Positions 27,083-35,841 of a stretch of 64,000 nt of DNA are shown in pieces; positions within the stretch are counted from its first letter, which is position 1; the number at the start of each line of letters is the position of its first letter. The stretch comes from Desulfosporosinus nitroreducens (lineage in GTDB: Bacteria; Bacillota; Desulfitobacteriia; Desulfitobacteriales; Desulfitobacteriaceae). Under the pieces are notes generated by a model. The model was given only the letters and a program-made list of their open reading frames with translations. It was not told where the DNA came from and searched no databases. Location of the stretch: NCBI RefSeq assembly GCF_023897015.1, contig NZ_JAMHFY010000002.1:62001-126000 (forward strand), written 5' to 3'. A program made the position numbers and the translations under genes.

Positions 27083-27799
27083 ATGATCAATGAACAACAA
27101 CTGGGAGACTTATTAGCGAATAAACTTTTTTCGGGTAAAATGACACCTGACTTTATTCATTTTTGCCTTACACATGGACGAATTCGTCGTTATGCTTCCA
27201 AACAATATCTTTATTTCTCAGGGGATGAAGGAAACACTGTCTATTTCCTCATTTCAGGCAGAATTCGGCTCTACCTAATGGGTGAGTACACTGAGAAAAT
27301 AATTCGAGTCCTTAATCCTCCAGTTTTTTTTCCGGAGATAATACTTGACGGAAAACCCTATCCCCATGCTGCACTTTGCATAGAGGAGACAGAAGTATTA
27401 GCTATAGACCGGCAAACATTTATGCGATTTATGGAAAACAATCCATCCTTACTCTGGATTTTTTACTGTGAACTTGCTCTGGATTTGCGTCGTTCCTACA
27501 GACAAATTAGAAATCTGTCCCTGGGAGATGCGCGTTTACGCTTAGGTGCCAAGCTTTTTGCTCTGGCTCATGTGCATGGTCAGCAAGCTAAGAATGGTGT
27601 AATAATTACTATTCCTCTTTCTGCAACAGAACTTGCAGGGATGTGCAGCCTTGCTCGAGAATCTGTCAGCCGTATTCTAGCAGAATTGAAAGAAGCCACA
27701 ATTATTGAGATTAAGAAAAAGAATATAACGGTTTTGGATATGGAAAATTTACGAGTATGGATTCACGAAAGAGCAGCCCGATCTCGATCTCTAGATTAA
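27083..27799 (+). CDS. Crp/Fnr family transcriptional regulator
   Basis: 238 residues: an N-terminal cyclic-nucleotide-type sensor domain (about 15-130, with FSGDEGNTVYFLISGRIRLYL) and a C-terminal helix-turn-helix (LSATELAGMCSLARESVSRILAELKE, about 185-210). The cysteines are scattered and do not form the N-terminal Fe-S cluster pattern of FNR, so the signal is unknown; CprK- or HcpR-like regulators are possible. GGAGG precedes the ATG. It overlaps tail-to-tail by 9 nt with a siroheme-type Fe-S protein gene and may regulate that or the etf operon. Confidence 0.9.
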   Translation: MINEQQLGDLLANKLFSGKMTPDFIHFCLTHGRIRRYASKQYLYFSGDEGNTVYFLISGRIRLYLMGEYTEKIIRVLNPPVFFPEIILDGKPYPHAALCIEETEVLAIDRQTFMRFMENNPSLLWIFYCELALDLRRSYRQIRNLSLGDARLRLGAKLFALAHVHGQQAKNGVIITIPLSATELAGMCSLARESVSRILAELKEATIIEIKKKNITVLDMENLRVWIHERAARSRSLD

Positions 27800-28390
27800 A
27801 TCCGTCCTGTTTTCAAGAAAATAAGTTAACCTCTCTTGAGGCAGTCCATTATTGATATAATTTTGGATTGTTTCGAGGACCCAGGCAATTACTTCCTCAT
27901 CAGTTGAGACTTGTCCGGCGAAGGATGCAAATCGAGGGTGTCGCCCTACTCTCCCGCCAATACGCAAATTCCAACCACTCTCTCCTTTAGTTAATGTCCC
28001 TGAAGGGCAAACGCTTTGACAATTCCCGCAGGAAAGGCAACGATCATTATCTATGACGATTCCATTTTGTTCTAAGGTTATAGCACCTTCTAAGCAAGAA
28101 CGAACACACGCGTTACATTCTGTACAGGGTGCCTCAGTAATTTGAGGAGTTACATATCCAGAAATTCCGAAGTCTTTTATATCAGGTTGAGAACAGCCAT
28201 TGGGACAACCTGCAATGCAAATTTTGGGAATATGGTGATGAAGTACTTGACCAAATTTCATTTCAAGTGTTTCCTGAATGTTTAACTCGGCTAGGTTCGT
28301 TGTCAAAGCTTCGAAAAGAGTATTCCAATTGCGTGCTAATTTCGGACAATTCGGACGACAGTGTTCTAGCTGAAATCCAGCATGCTTCAT
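27791..28390 (-). CDS. Short nitrite/sulfite reductase-type 4Fe-4S protein
   Basis: 199-residue protein combining the siroheme/Fe-S half of sulfite-nitrite reductases with a two-cluster ferredoxin. Cys-X3-Cys occurs near residue 11 (CRPNC) and again as CIAGC in CIAGCPNGCSQPDIKDFG, the siroheme-coordinating signature. CTECNACVRSC and CLSCGNCQSVC are ferredoxin clusters, and a further GRHPRFA segment ends the reductase fold. It lacks the N-terminal ferredoxin-like repeat of full AsrC or DsrAB, so it is about two-thirds length. Its role may be in sulfite or nitrite reduction or electron transfer; activity is uncertain. Confidence 0.8.
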   Translation of the reverse strand: MKHAGFQLEHCRPNCPKLARNWNTLFEALTTNLAELNIQETLEMKFGQVLHHHIPKICIAGCPNGCSQPDIKDFGISGYVTPQITEAPCTECNACVRSCLEGAITLEQNGIVIDNDRCLSCGNCQSVCPSGTLTKGESGWNLRIGGRVGRHPRFASFAGQVSTDEEVIAWVLETIQNYINNGLPQERLTYFLENRTDLI

Positions 28391-28500
28391 TTTTATTCCT
28401 CCAGAAATAATGTAAGGCTTGCCTTTATCTTTCTAAGGTAGTTTAGCAAATATACAATCATTTTGGTGTGGTTTTAATCACATAGTAATTTTTTGGTAAA

Positions 28501-28559
28501 TATAAGAAAGATATCACTGTGGTAACCCGAAGATTTACCCTAGTGATATCTTTCTTATA
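28501..28559. terminator. Long hairpin after phoU
   Basis: Perfect 18-bp arms (28501-28518 with 28542-28559) with a 23-nt loop that can extend the pairing (GTGGTAA with TTTACCC). Between phoU and the siroheme-type gene, both on the minus strand. Confidence 0.8.
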
Positions 28560-28601
28560 TTCTAACGTCATATATTAAATCGTTTTCAGTTAGTGTTAAC
28601 T

Positions 28602-29261
28602 TTATTCGTTTAAATCCATTCTCTTCCCATTACAAATATAGACGATCTCTTCAGCGATATTTGTACAGTAATCTCCAAGTCGCTCTAAAAAACGACTAGC
28701 AAAGAGAAGGTAATTAGCTTGTGTCACCTTGTTAGGGTCTTCCATCATGATGGTCCTTAGTTCCCCAAAAACTCCAGAGTAGATTTTGTCAATTTCATCA
28801 TCCATTAACGCCATTTCTGCTGCGGCACCACAATCTTCGTCGACGTAGGCCTTTAGTCCAATGTTAATCATCTCTTGCACCAAAGCACTCATGCGAGGAA
28901 TGTCGACCAAGGGCTTTATCAATTCATCCTGACCTATTCTAATAGTTACCTTTGCGAGATCAACAGACAGATCACCCATTCGTTCAAGGTAAATAGAAAT
29001 CTTAAACCCAGCCACAAGCTTGCGTAAATCACGGGCAAAGGGTTGCTGTGTAGCTATAAGAAGAATACATTTTTCTTCAATTATTGCTTGCAAATCATTA
29101 AGGTCCAAATCCTTTACTACAATTGAGTTTGCTAATTCTAGATTTTGATTAATCAAAGAACTAACCGCAAGGGCTATTTGTTGGTTAACCAAGTTTCCCA
29201 TCTCTAGAATATTAACGCGCAATTCCTCTAATTCATGATCAAATTTCTGACGAGTCGGCAT
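28602..29261 (-). CDS. phoU: Phosphate-specific transport accessory protein PhoU
   Basis: 219-residue protein made of two three-helix PhoU repeats. It modulates PstSCAB and passes phosphate status to the PhoR-type kinase in other bacteria. Each repeat ends in an acidic metal-binding helix: YLERMGDLSVDLAKV near 95-110 and FLERLGDYCTNIAEEIV near 190-207. AGGAGG lies before the ATG. Last gene of the pst cluster, 67 nt after pstB, followed by a strong hairpin. Confidence 0.96.
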   Translation of the reverse strand: MPTRQKFDHELEELRVNILEMGNLVNQQIALAVSSLINQNLELANSIVVKDLDLNDLQAIIEEKCILLIATQQPFARDLRKLVAGFKISIYLERMGDLSVDLAKVTIRIGQDELIKPLVDIPRMSALVQEMINIGLKAYVDEDCGAAAEMALMDDEIDKIYSGVFGELRTIMMEDPNKVTQANYLLFASRFLERLGDYCTNIAEEIVYICNGKRMDLNE

Positions 29262-29328
29262 TTAGTATTCCTCCTCTCTTATTAAGTTTTTTATATTATA
29301 CAGCTGCTTCTAATTTAAATGGAACCCC

Positions 29329-30081
29329 TTACCCAAAACGCCCGGAAATATAATCTTCCGTTTTTTTCTTAGCTGGCCGGGTAAAAAGGACACTCGTTAC
29401 ATCTTCTTCAATTAAATCACCACTTAAGAAAAATGCCGTTCGGTCTGAAACACGAGAGGCTTGATGCATATTATGTGTAACAATGATAATTGTATATTTG
29501 TCTTTCAACTCAGAAATCAGCTCTTCAATCTTCATGGTAGAGATGGGATCAAGCGCCGATGTCGGTTCATCCATTAACAAAATTTCAGGACCCACAGCCA
29601 ATAGGCGTGCAATACAAAGCCGTTGTTGCTGACCGCCAGACAGACCCAGTGCAGATTCATGCAAGCGATCTTTAACTTCATTCCATAAGGCTGCATCCTT
29701 TAAACTTGTCTCAACTATTTCACTCAATTTTTTCTTGTCAGTTTCTCCATGAATTCGCGGACCATAAGCAACGTTTTCAAAAACTGACTTAGGAAAGGGA
29801 TTAGGATTTTGAAAGACCATTCCTACCTTTTTTCTTAGTAAGACAACATCTGTACCGGCAGCATAAATATCCTGCCCATCAATCTTTACTTGACCCATAA
29901 TCTTCACACTGGGGATTAAATCTTGCATCCGATTGAGCGTGCGCAAAAAAGTGGATTTACCACAGCCGGAGGGACCTATTAGAGCTGTCACACTTCTTTC
30001 CTTCATTGCTATGCCTATGTTATTTAAGGCCTGCTGATCGCCGTAAAAAAGGTCGAGTTTATTGACCACGATCTTATCCAT
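29329..30081 (-). CDS. pstB: Phosphate ABC transporter ATP-binding protein PstB
   Basis: 250-residue ABC ATPase that powers phosphate import through PstA and PstC. Walker [10 protein letters not shown] at about 35-43, Q-loop [19 protein letters not shown] (the PNPFP form is typical of PstB), signature [15 protein letters not shown] and Walker [14 protein letters not shown]. It follows pstA by 32 nt. Length and motifs match the family. Confidence 0.97.
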   Translation of the reverse strand: MDKIVVNKLDLFYGDQQALNNIGIAMKERSVTALIGPSGCGKSTFLRTLNRMQDLIPSVKIMGQVKIDGQDIYAAGTDVVLLRKKVGMVFQNPNPFPKSVFENVAYGPRIHGETDKKKLSEIVETSLKDAALWNEVKDRLHESALGLSGGQQQRLCIARLLAVGPEILLMDEPTSALDPISTMKIEELISELKDKYTIIIVTHNMHQASRVSDRTAFFLSGDLIEEDVTSVLFTRPAKKKTEDYISGRFG

Positions 30082-30113
30082 ATCAACTTCTCCTTATATC
30101 CATGTATAAAATG

Positions 30114-30959
30114 CTACACCTTATTTCTTCCTAGCTGGCGGCGTTGCAACCAACGACTGGGAAGTGTCAAGCAAATATTAAAAACTATGACCATAATAAT
30201 TAGCAGTGCGGCTGTCCCATCAGCAATTTGGTCAGCATTCGTTCCTGGCAATGGATTTGACTTAACGGCAAATAAGTGCACAGCTAATGTCTCACCGGCA
30301 GCAAGAGGATTAACATCAAATGGTATTCGAGAGACATTCATACCCGCTGTGAAGATCAATATTGCTGTTTCACCTAACGCCCTGCCGGCGACTAGGGTTA
30401 TTCCTGTAATAAGTCCAGGCAGAGCAGTCGGCAGAATTACCTTTCGTAAAGTCTGCCACATAGTAGCCCCTAACGCTAGACTGGCTTCTCGGTAACTCCT
30501 AGGTACCGCGCGTAAAGATTCTTCAGTGACGCGCACTAAGATAGGTAAATTTAGTAAGGCCAGAGTTGCAGACCCTCCTAAGATGGTGAATCCTAAACCA
30601 AACATGTTTACAAACACGATCATGCCGAAAAGGCCAAAGACTATAGATGGAACACTGGCTAAACTCTCTGTACTCAAACGAATCAGGTCTGTAAATTTGT
30701 TTTTCGGAGCATATTCAGCCATGTATATTCCGGCACCTAGCCCGACAGGCAGCGAGAGAACTAAGGAAAGAAACAAAATATAGAATGAATTAAACAGCTG
30801 ACCCCTCACCCCATCTGGGCCATTAAAGAACTCACTCGTCAGATGAGGCAGACCCCGTCCTAAAATGAGAGTTAAAAAAGCAATCAGTATAGCTACAATA
30901 GCTAAAGATCCTATCCAGAGCATAATAGTGGCAAAACGATCGGCTTGATGAGCTTTCAA
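30114..30959 (-). CDS. pstA: Phosphate ABC transporter permease PstA
   Basis: 281-residue inner-membrane permease with six predicted helices and the BPD_transp_1 fold. The EAA loop reads YREASLALGATMWQTLRKVILPTALPGLITG, which contacts PstB. The gene overlaps pstC by 4 nt (ATG inside the pstC stop), so PstC and PstA are translationally coupled. The order pstC-pstA-pstB-phoU is the standard one. Confidence 0.96.
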   Translation of the reverse strand: MKAHQADRFATIMLWIGSLAIVAILIAFLTLILGRGLPHLTSEFFNGPDGVRGQLFNSFYILFLSLVLSLPVGLGAGIYMAEYAPKNKFTDLIRLSTESLASVPSIVFGLFGMIVFVNMFGLGFTILGGSATLALLNLPILVRVTEESLRAVPRSYREASLALGATMWQTLRKVILPTALPGLITGITLVAGRALGETAILIFTAGMNVSRIPFDVNPLAAGETLAVHLFAVKSNPLPGTNADQIADGTAALLIIMVIVFNICLTLPSRWLQRRQLGRNKV

Positions 30960-31837
30960 CGAGCTGCCCCCTTTCGTGAGGCTGTTCTGACAAGAATAAT
31001 CATAATAAGGGCAATGATCAGCAGAATAAATGCCATCATAAATAAGCCGTTATTCCACGTTGAACCGAAGGGGGTATTGCCCATTTCCATAACAATATTA
31101 CTAGTTAACGTTGAGGTAGGACTGCCTAAAGAATCAGGAAATCGTGGAGAATTTCCAATAACCATCTGAACCGCCATCGTTTCTCCGATGGCCCTGGCCA
31201 TGGCTAAAATAATCGCAGTTAATATTCCCGGGGATGCTGCTGGCACAAGGACTCTGCGTATAGTTTGCCAACGTGTTGCCCCTAGGGCTAACGAAGCTTC
31301 TTTATAGGTTCTCGGTAAGGAGCGTAAAGCATCTTCGGAAAGACTTATCACCGTTGGCAGAATCATGATAGCTAATACAATCCCTGCAGCCAACATGCCG
31401 TAGCCGGTTGGGGAGTTGGTGAGTTTTCCTGTCAAACCTACGATGACGGTAATACCAACGTATCCATACACTACAGACGGAATCCCAGCAAACAGATCTG
31501 TGGCCGGACGCATGAAGGCGCGCACCCAAGGCGGAGCAATTTCAGCTAAAAATACAGCTCCAGCCAGACCCAATGGACCTCCAAGCAGTATTGCAATTAA
31601 TGTCGTTCCAATCGATCCAGCAATAAATGTCAGTGCTCCAAACTTTCCAGAGTCTGGACTCCATTTGCTGCTTGTGAAGAATTCAATTATGCTGACCTCA
31701 CGAAATGTCGATAGGCCCTGCATACCTACAAACCAAATAATGCATAAGATGATTAATGACACCAAAACTGCACTGCTAATAAATAAATAACGTGATAAAC
31801 GGTCATTATAATATACCCAGGACTTACGTTGAGGCAA
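30956..31837 (-). CDS. pstC: Phosphate ABC transporter permease PstC
   Basis: 293-residue permease forming the channel with PstA. Six helices, with the loop YKEASLALGATRWQTIRRVLVPAASPGILT facing PstB. A GGAGG site precedes the ATG. It is separated from pstS by a 224-nt gap containing a perfect hairpin and then a second Pho-type promoter (31924-31977), so the permease genes can be transcribed both by read-through from pstS and on their own. Confidence 0.96.
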   Translation of the reverse strand: MPQRKSWVYYNDRLSRYLFISSAVLVSLIILCIIWFVGMQGLSTFREVSIIEFFTSSKWSPDSGKFGALTFIAGSIGTTLIAILLGGPLGLAGAVFLAEIAPPWVRAFMRPATDLFAGIPSVVYGYVGITVIVGLTGKLTNSPTGYGMLAAGIVLAIMILPTVISLSEDALRSLPRTYKEASLALGATRWQTIRRVLVPAASPGILTAIILAMARAIGETMAVQMVIGNSPRFPDSLGSPTSTLTSNIVMEMGNTPFGSTWNNGLFMMAFILLIIALIMIILVRTASRKGAAR

Positions 31838-31923
31838 CCTGTTACACCTCCAATTTTCATTTCTAGAAATTTAAACCTCGCTAATATTTGATCATATGTA
31901 ATCAATTTAATTAGCTTATAATT

Positions 31924-31977
31924 AGTTTAACTTATGCGTGTAAATTATAAATTAAGAGAATGTAAAGTTCAGGTTAA
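31924..31977 (-). promoter_or_regulatory. Pho-box promoter for pstC
   Basis: Four hexamers at exact 11-bp spacing on the minus strand: TTAACC (31972-31977), TTTACA (31961-31966), TTAATT (31950-31955), TTTACA (31939-31944), then 9 nt and TAAACT (31924-31929) as -10. Same architecture as the pstS promoter. Confidence 0.8.
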
Positions 31978-31998
31978 CATTTTTAAGATGAGCATACA

Positions 31999-32032
31999 GA
32001 ATTGGGAGCAAGAGATATCTTGCTCCCAATTC
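31999..32032 (-). terminator. Attenuating hairpin between pstS and pstC
   Basis: Perfect 15-bp stem (31999-32013 with 32018-32032) with a GATA loop and only a weak T-run. The position suits partial termination or mRNA stabilisation that keeps PstS in excess over the permease. Confidence 0.75.
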
Positions 32033-32061
32033 ATAGCGATGTTATTTCATCGAGTTGTATC

Positions 32062-32931
32062 TTATTTTTTCATCTTACTAACGGGGATAAATCCAGTCTT
32101 CTCAACATTCTTATCTTGGAATTCAGCACTCATAATATAGTCTAAGAAGGCTTTTACAGTTCCAGTAGGCTCTCCTTTTGTGTACATATGTTCATAGGAG
32201 TAGATAGGATACTGTCCACTAATTACAGCCTCTGGGCTGTACGCAACTCCATTAAACTTTAGCGCCTTGACAGTGTCTTTCAAATAGGCTGCATCAATAT
32301 AGCCAATAGCCCCAGCAGTTTGGGCGACACCAGTGAGCAAGTTACCTGTTGAATCTTGAGCGGCGGCAGCGTCAGTCATCTTTTGACCGTCCATTACGAT
32401 CTTCTCAACGTTCAAGCGGGTTCCAGAAGATGCAGCCCGACCAATAATGGATATTTTGAGGTCTTGACCGCCAACATCTTTCCAGTTGGTTATTTTTCCA
32501 GTAAATATATCCGCTGCTTGAGCTTTGGTTAAGTTATCAACTTTGACATCTTTATTAACAATTAGTAAGAAAGGAGCAATGCATACTTGGTGATCAACTA
32601 ATCCCGCACTTTTTAGTTCTTCAGGGCTGACGACGTCTGAGTTACCGATCTCAATAGAGCCGCTGGCAACATTATTTAGACCTGTCATAGACCCACCACC
32701 GCTTAGGTTCACTTGCACGCCGGAATTTTTAGCCATGAACTCATCGGCAGCTAATTTGACAAGGGGTTGTAATGCAGTTGATCCTGCAGCAGATATAGTT
32801 TTCTTGTCAATAGATGTAGAGCTTGGAGCAGGTGTTGTAGTTGGAGCCGCAGTTTGACCACATCCTACCAGAGCCAGTAAAGCGATTAAAGTGGTACTTA
32901 CAAGAGCAATCCTCGATTTAGATTTAAACAA
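32062..32931 (-). CDS. pstS: Phosphate-binding lipoprotein PstS
   Basis: Extracytoplasmic phosphate receptor of the Pst importer, 289 residues. A lipoprotein signal peptide ends in the lipobox LVGC with Cys24. Phosphate-binding loops are recognisable: SAAGSTALQPL near 46-56, LSGGGSMTGLNNVASGSIEIGNSD, and GRAASSGTRLNVE. The start is TTG behind AGGAGG. A Pho-box promoter stands directly upstream, so this is the gene with the best evidence for phosphate-starvation induction here. Confidence 0.96.
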   Translation of the reverse strand: MFKSKSRIALVSTTLIALLALVGCGQTAAPTTTPAPSSTSIDKKTISAAGSTALQPLVKLAADEFMAKNSGVQVNLSGGGSMTGLNNVASGSIEIGNSDVVSPEELKSAGLVDHQVCIAPFLLIVNKDVKVDNLTKAQAADIFTGKITNWKDVGGQDLKISIIGRAASSGTRLNVEKIVMDGQKMTDAAAAQDSTGNLLTGVAQTAGAIGYIDAAYLKDTVKALKFNGVAYSPEAVISGQYPIYSYEHMYTKGEPTGTVKAFLDYIMSAEFQDKNVEKTGFIPVSKMKK

Positions 32932-32968
32932 TTTAGTTTCCTCCTTAAATTTTCTTAAGTACAGATTG

Positions 32969-33022
32969 ATTATAATGGACGATTGTAAAGTATTAATGAA
33001 ATCAATGTAAAGTTTGAGTTAA
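32969..33022 (-). promoter_or_regulatory. Pho-box promoter for pstS
   Basis: TTAACT (33017-33022), TTTACA (33006-33011), TTCATT (32995-33000), TTTACA (32984-32989), each 11 bp apart, then 9 nt and TATAAT (32969-32974). This matches the TT-A/C/T-ACA direct-repeat PhoP box known in Bacillus. Confidence 0.88.
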
Positions 33023-33025
33023 ATT

Positions 33026-33718
33026 TCAGTTCTTAGGTCGATGTGTAAAAGTATAACCGACTCCACGTACGGAATCGAGAACCGGGCCTAAGGGCTTCAA
33101 TTTATTTCGCAAATGACTAATATGAACATCAAGTGCTCTGGTACCTGTGCTGGAAAGATTGCCCCAGACCTTTTGGATCAAATATTCTCGACTGAATACT
33201 TGGTAAGGATTTGTTACGAAGAGAACTAGCAATTCAAATTCCTTTACTGTTAAGTTTAGGGGTTGTTCTGCTAAGAAAACACTGTAGCTTTCTTTGGTTA
33301 TCTTCAACTCTCCCCATTTCAGCGGACTGTCATTGGTATTACTTATACGATGAACTTCTCTGAGTCTAGCCTTTATTCTCGCGGACAATTCTCTAGGATT
33401 AAAAGGCTTAGATAAATAGTCATCGGCGCCTAGCTCAAGTCCGATTATTTTGTCTGTCACATCGTCGCTAGCGCTTAGAATTATTATTGGAATGGTATTG
33501 GTATCTTTCTGTGAGCGCAATTTTTTAGTTACATCAAATCCATTAAGCAGTGGTAACGTTAGATCAATAATAATAAGATCGGGTTTATTCTTCCTGGCAA
33601 GTTCTAACCCTTGTTCCCCATCCGATGCTTTAATAACCAAAAAACCTTCTTTTTCCAAACTAGTACCCAGGACTTCTTGTATCTGTAGTTCGTCCTCAAT
33701 GACTAAAATACTTGCCAT
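33026..33718 (-). CDS. OmpR-family response regulator, PhoP/PhoB-like
   Basis: 230-residue two-component regulator. Receiver domain with phosphorylation site Asp52 (IIIDLTLP), Ser82 at the switch position and Lys104 (SKPF), followed by a winged-helix DNA-binding domain (LTVKEFELLVLF, ALDVHISHLRNKL, VRGVGYTF). It lies directly upstream of pstS and has its own Pho-box promoter, so autoregulation and control of the pst genes are likely. No PhoR-type histidine kinase adjoins it; the kinase must be elsewhere in the genome or another signal is used. Confidence 0.92.
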   Translation of the reverse strand: MASILVIEDELQIQEVLGTSLEKEGFLVIKASDGEQGLELARKNKPDLIIIDLTLPLLNGFDVTKKLRSQKDTNTIPIIILSASDDVTDKIIGLELGADDYLSKPFNPRELSARIKARLREVHRISNTNDSPLKWGELKITKESYSVFLAEQPLNLTVKEFELLVLFVTNPYQVFSREYLIQKVWGNLSSTGTRALDVHISHLRNKLKPLGPVLDSVRGVGYTFTHRPKN

Positions 33719-33781
33719 AATAAAACTCCCCTCAATAAGGCCCCCCCTTTACTTTTGTGAAATACATTTATTAGCATCTTC

Positions 33782-33835
33782 ATTTTAATCGACTAATGTA
33801 AAGTCTTAATGAACTGAAGGTAAATTTACTGTTAA
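33782..33835 (-). promoter_or_regulatory. Pho-box promoter for the response regulator
   Basis: TTAACA (33830-33835), TTTACC (33819-33824), TTCATT (33808-33813), TTTACA (33797-33802) at 11-bp steps, then 9 nt and TAAAAT (33782-33787). Confidence 0.85.
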
Positions 33836-33866
33836 ATATTAGTATCCTTGTATAAGCCAACTGTCT

Positions 33867-35018
33867 TCAACAAATTATCAGGTCCTTTTTCGCATCTAAT
33901 AATAGTTCAAAGATTGCCTCTGCAGTTCTTTCTGCAGACTGGCCTATTAATGATGAAGCAGCTTTTTCTCGCATTTCAACAATTTCCTTAGGATTCGTCA
34001 AATAACGTTTTAAAAGACGGAATAGATCTTGTTCAGTATTTGCTACGTTTCCAGCGCCTAAACGAAGAAGAAAATCCGCATTTGCTTCCTCCTGACCTGG
34101 AATAGCTTTGTAGATTACAAGCGGCAAGTGTTTGGTTAGAGCCTCGGAAACTGTTAACCCTCCGGCTTTTGTAATGATCAAAGTTGAAATCGACATGAGC
34201 TCTTCAATATTATGAACGTACCTTAGCCGCATCATAGGATTAGGGGATTGTTGAACCAGCTCTCCTAATGAATCATAAAGCTTGTCATTTTTCCCGCAAA
34301 CAATAATCGACTGAACAGGAACGAGAGAATTTGCTAGTCTATGGCAAATTCTTTTTGTACTTTTAAGACTCTCATACGCTCCTCCCATGACTAAAAAAAT
34401 GGGAACATCAGGATTTAATCCCAGCTCAGTGATAATGTACTCGCGATCCATTTGCAATTCAAATTTTGGGCTGACAGGGATCCCCGTCACAAGAATAGAC
34501 CTCTCTCTGATTCCCCAGGATACTAAACTTTCCTTTACCTCCTCACAAGCCACCATATAACGATCAACACCCGGATGGACCCAGTGACTGTGAACAGTAT
34601 AATCGGTAATCACTGTGATTACCGGAACCTGAAGGATTTGTTCCAGCCTCAACTGGGCCAGAATTGAAGACACAGTTGGATAGGTACAAACGATCAGATC
34701 TGGAGCAAAGGCCTGAATGCAGCTAACAAAATCCTTTCGTCCTAATTGTTTAAGGAATCGTTGAATCATCGAATTAGGATGAAACTTAGCAGTTTTATCA
34801 TAAAATTTTCCCCAGAGTTTAGGGGTATGCTTAATCATTTCCATGTAAACGTTTTTAGCCATGGTATTAAACCGCTTACTCAGAAAATCGCCAAAATCCA
34901 AGTGCATTATCTTTGCTGAAGGTGCCTTGATCTGTATACCTTCAATCACAGCTTCGGCTGCTCTAAAATGTCCGTTTCCAAATCCTGCAGAAAACACGAG
35001 AACCCTTAACTGCCTCAA
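33867..35018 (-). CDS. MGDG synthase-like glycosyltransferase (GT28, UgtP type)
   Basis: 383-residue glycosyltransferase expected to add a sugar from a UDP donor to diacylglycerol, making glycolipid at the inner membrane face. The N-terminus VLVFSAGFGNGHFRAAEA is the MGDG_synth signature; HLDFGDFLSK and ITDYTVHSHWVHPGVDRY follow. The C-terminal half has MGGAYESLKS and the donor-binding ITKAGGLTVSEAL. No signal peptide. The start is TTG behind AGGAGG. It lies between a zinc phospholipase C and a Pho response regulator, which suggests replacing phospholipid with glycolipid under phosphate limitation. Sugar identity is not visible. Confidence 0.85.
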   Translation of the reverse strand: MRQLRVLVFSAGFGNGHFRAAEAVIEGIQIKAPSAKIMHLDFGDFLSKRFNTMAKNVYMEMIKHTPKLWGKFYDKTAKFHPNSMIQRFLKQLGRKDFVSCIQAFAPDLIVCTYPTVSSILAQLRLEQILQVPVITVITDYTVHSHWVHPGVDRYMVACEEVKESLVSWGIRERSILVTGIPVSPKFELQMDREYIITELGLNPDVPIFLVMGGAYESLKSTKRICHRLANSLVPVQSIIVCGKNDKLYDSLGELVQQSPNPMMRLRYVHNIEELMSISTLIITKAGGLTVSEALTKHLPLVIYKAIPGQEEANADFLLRLGAGNVANTEQDLFRLLKRYLTNPKEIVEMREKAASSLIGQSAERTAEAIFELLLDAKKDLIIC

Positions 35019-35109
35019 CTCTATTCCTCCCTCTTAATAGCCTTTTTACTGAGATAATTATAAGAAGTCACAAAAAGCTCGACTAAAACTAATTGGCTGG
35101 AATGTTATG

Positions 35110-35811
35110 TTAAGTGTTAATTCTTTGACTAACAAAATCCAAAAAACCTGCAGAAGTTGCAATTGTCAAAGGAATTAAAGTTTCCGACGCTTTTATATAA
35201 CTCTCTTCTGAGCATCCTTCCTTCATTGATACCAGAGAGTATAAAGGTCCAGAAGCATGGGCATTATGATCAATCCATTGAGCTGGATGTGAAAATGGCA
35301 GATACATACCCTTTATAGCAGGAAACTTATCCCAGTTTTCGGTCGCCCATGTTTCAAATTCTTTATGACCGTCGAACAAAATCCCCAACGAATGGTGAGG
35401 TACACACATGTCTTGTATTAGGTGTAACGCTGCTCCCAAGAAAAACATGCCTTTATCAAGGTTCTTGGGAAAAAGGCTAAAAGCCATGTTGAAATAGTAT
35501 TGGCACTCAGCGGTTGCGCCCGGCCAGACGATGATTCCCTGCTTGTCAGGATGGCTGTAAAAATGATTAACGTTTTTCCAACCGCGATCAGCCCAGTATA
35601 AGCCTTTGGTGAGCGCAGAGTGATAAGCATTGAATAATGTGGCTGCATCCTCTTTCCCATCCTGCTTCAATACAATATAGGCCTGTTTTAGACAATGAAC
35701 ATGGGTTACACCTGGAGAGTCAAGAAAATATTGCAAGGGACCTGCCGAAGCAAGAAGTATCTTCGTCATCTTACTGAGTGTTTGACCAATAATCCTTTCA
35801 TACATAATCAA
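35110..35811 (-). CDS. Zinc-dependent phospholipase C family protein
   Basis: 233-residue member of the phospholipase C/P1 nuclease fold. Likely zinc ligands by comparison with the Bacillus cereus enzyme are His37, Asp75, His83, His130, Asp134, His140, His149 and Glu153 (HLIQDMCVPHH and HKEFE segments). Unlike secreted PLCs there is no clear signal peptide, so it may act from the cytoplasm. Start is TTG with GGAGAGG upstream; an ATG two codons later is possible. A Pho-type promoter lies upstream, and the glycolipid synthase gene follows. Releasing diacylglycerol for that enzyme is the natural inference. Confidence 0.8.
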   Translation of the reverse strand: MIMYERIIGQTLSKMTKILLASAGPLQYFLDSPGVTHVHCLKQAYIVLKQDGKEDAATLFNAYHSALTKGLYWADRGWKNVNHFYSHPDKQGIIVWPGATAECQYYFNMAFSLFPKNLDKGMFFLGAALHLIQDMCVPHHSLGILFDGHKEFETWATENWDKFPAIKGMYLPFSHPAQWIDHNAHASGPLYSLVSMKEGCSEESYIKASETLIPLTIATSAGFLDFVSQRINT

Positions 35812-35841
35812 GTCAACACCTCTCCTTTGTTCTTATAGATA

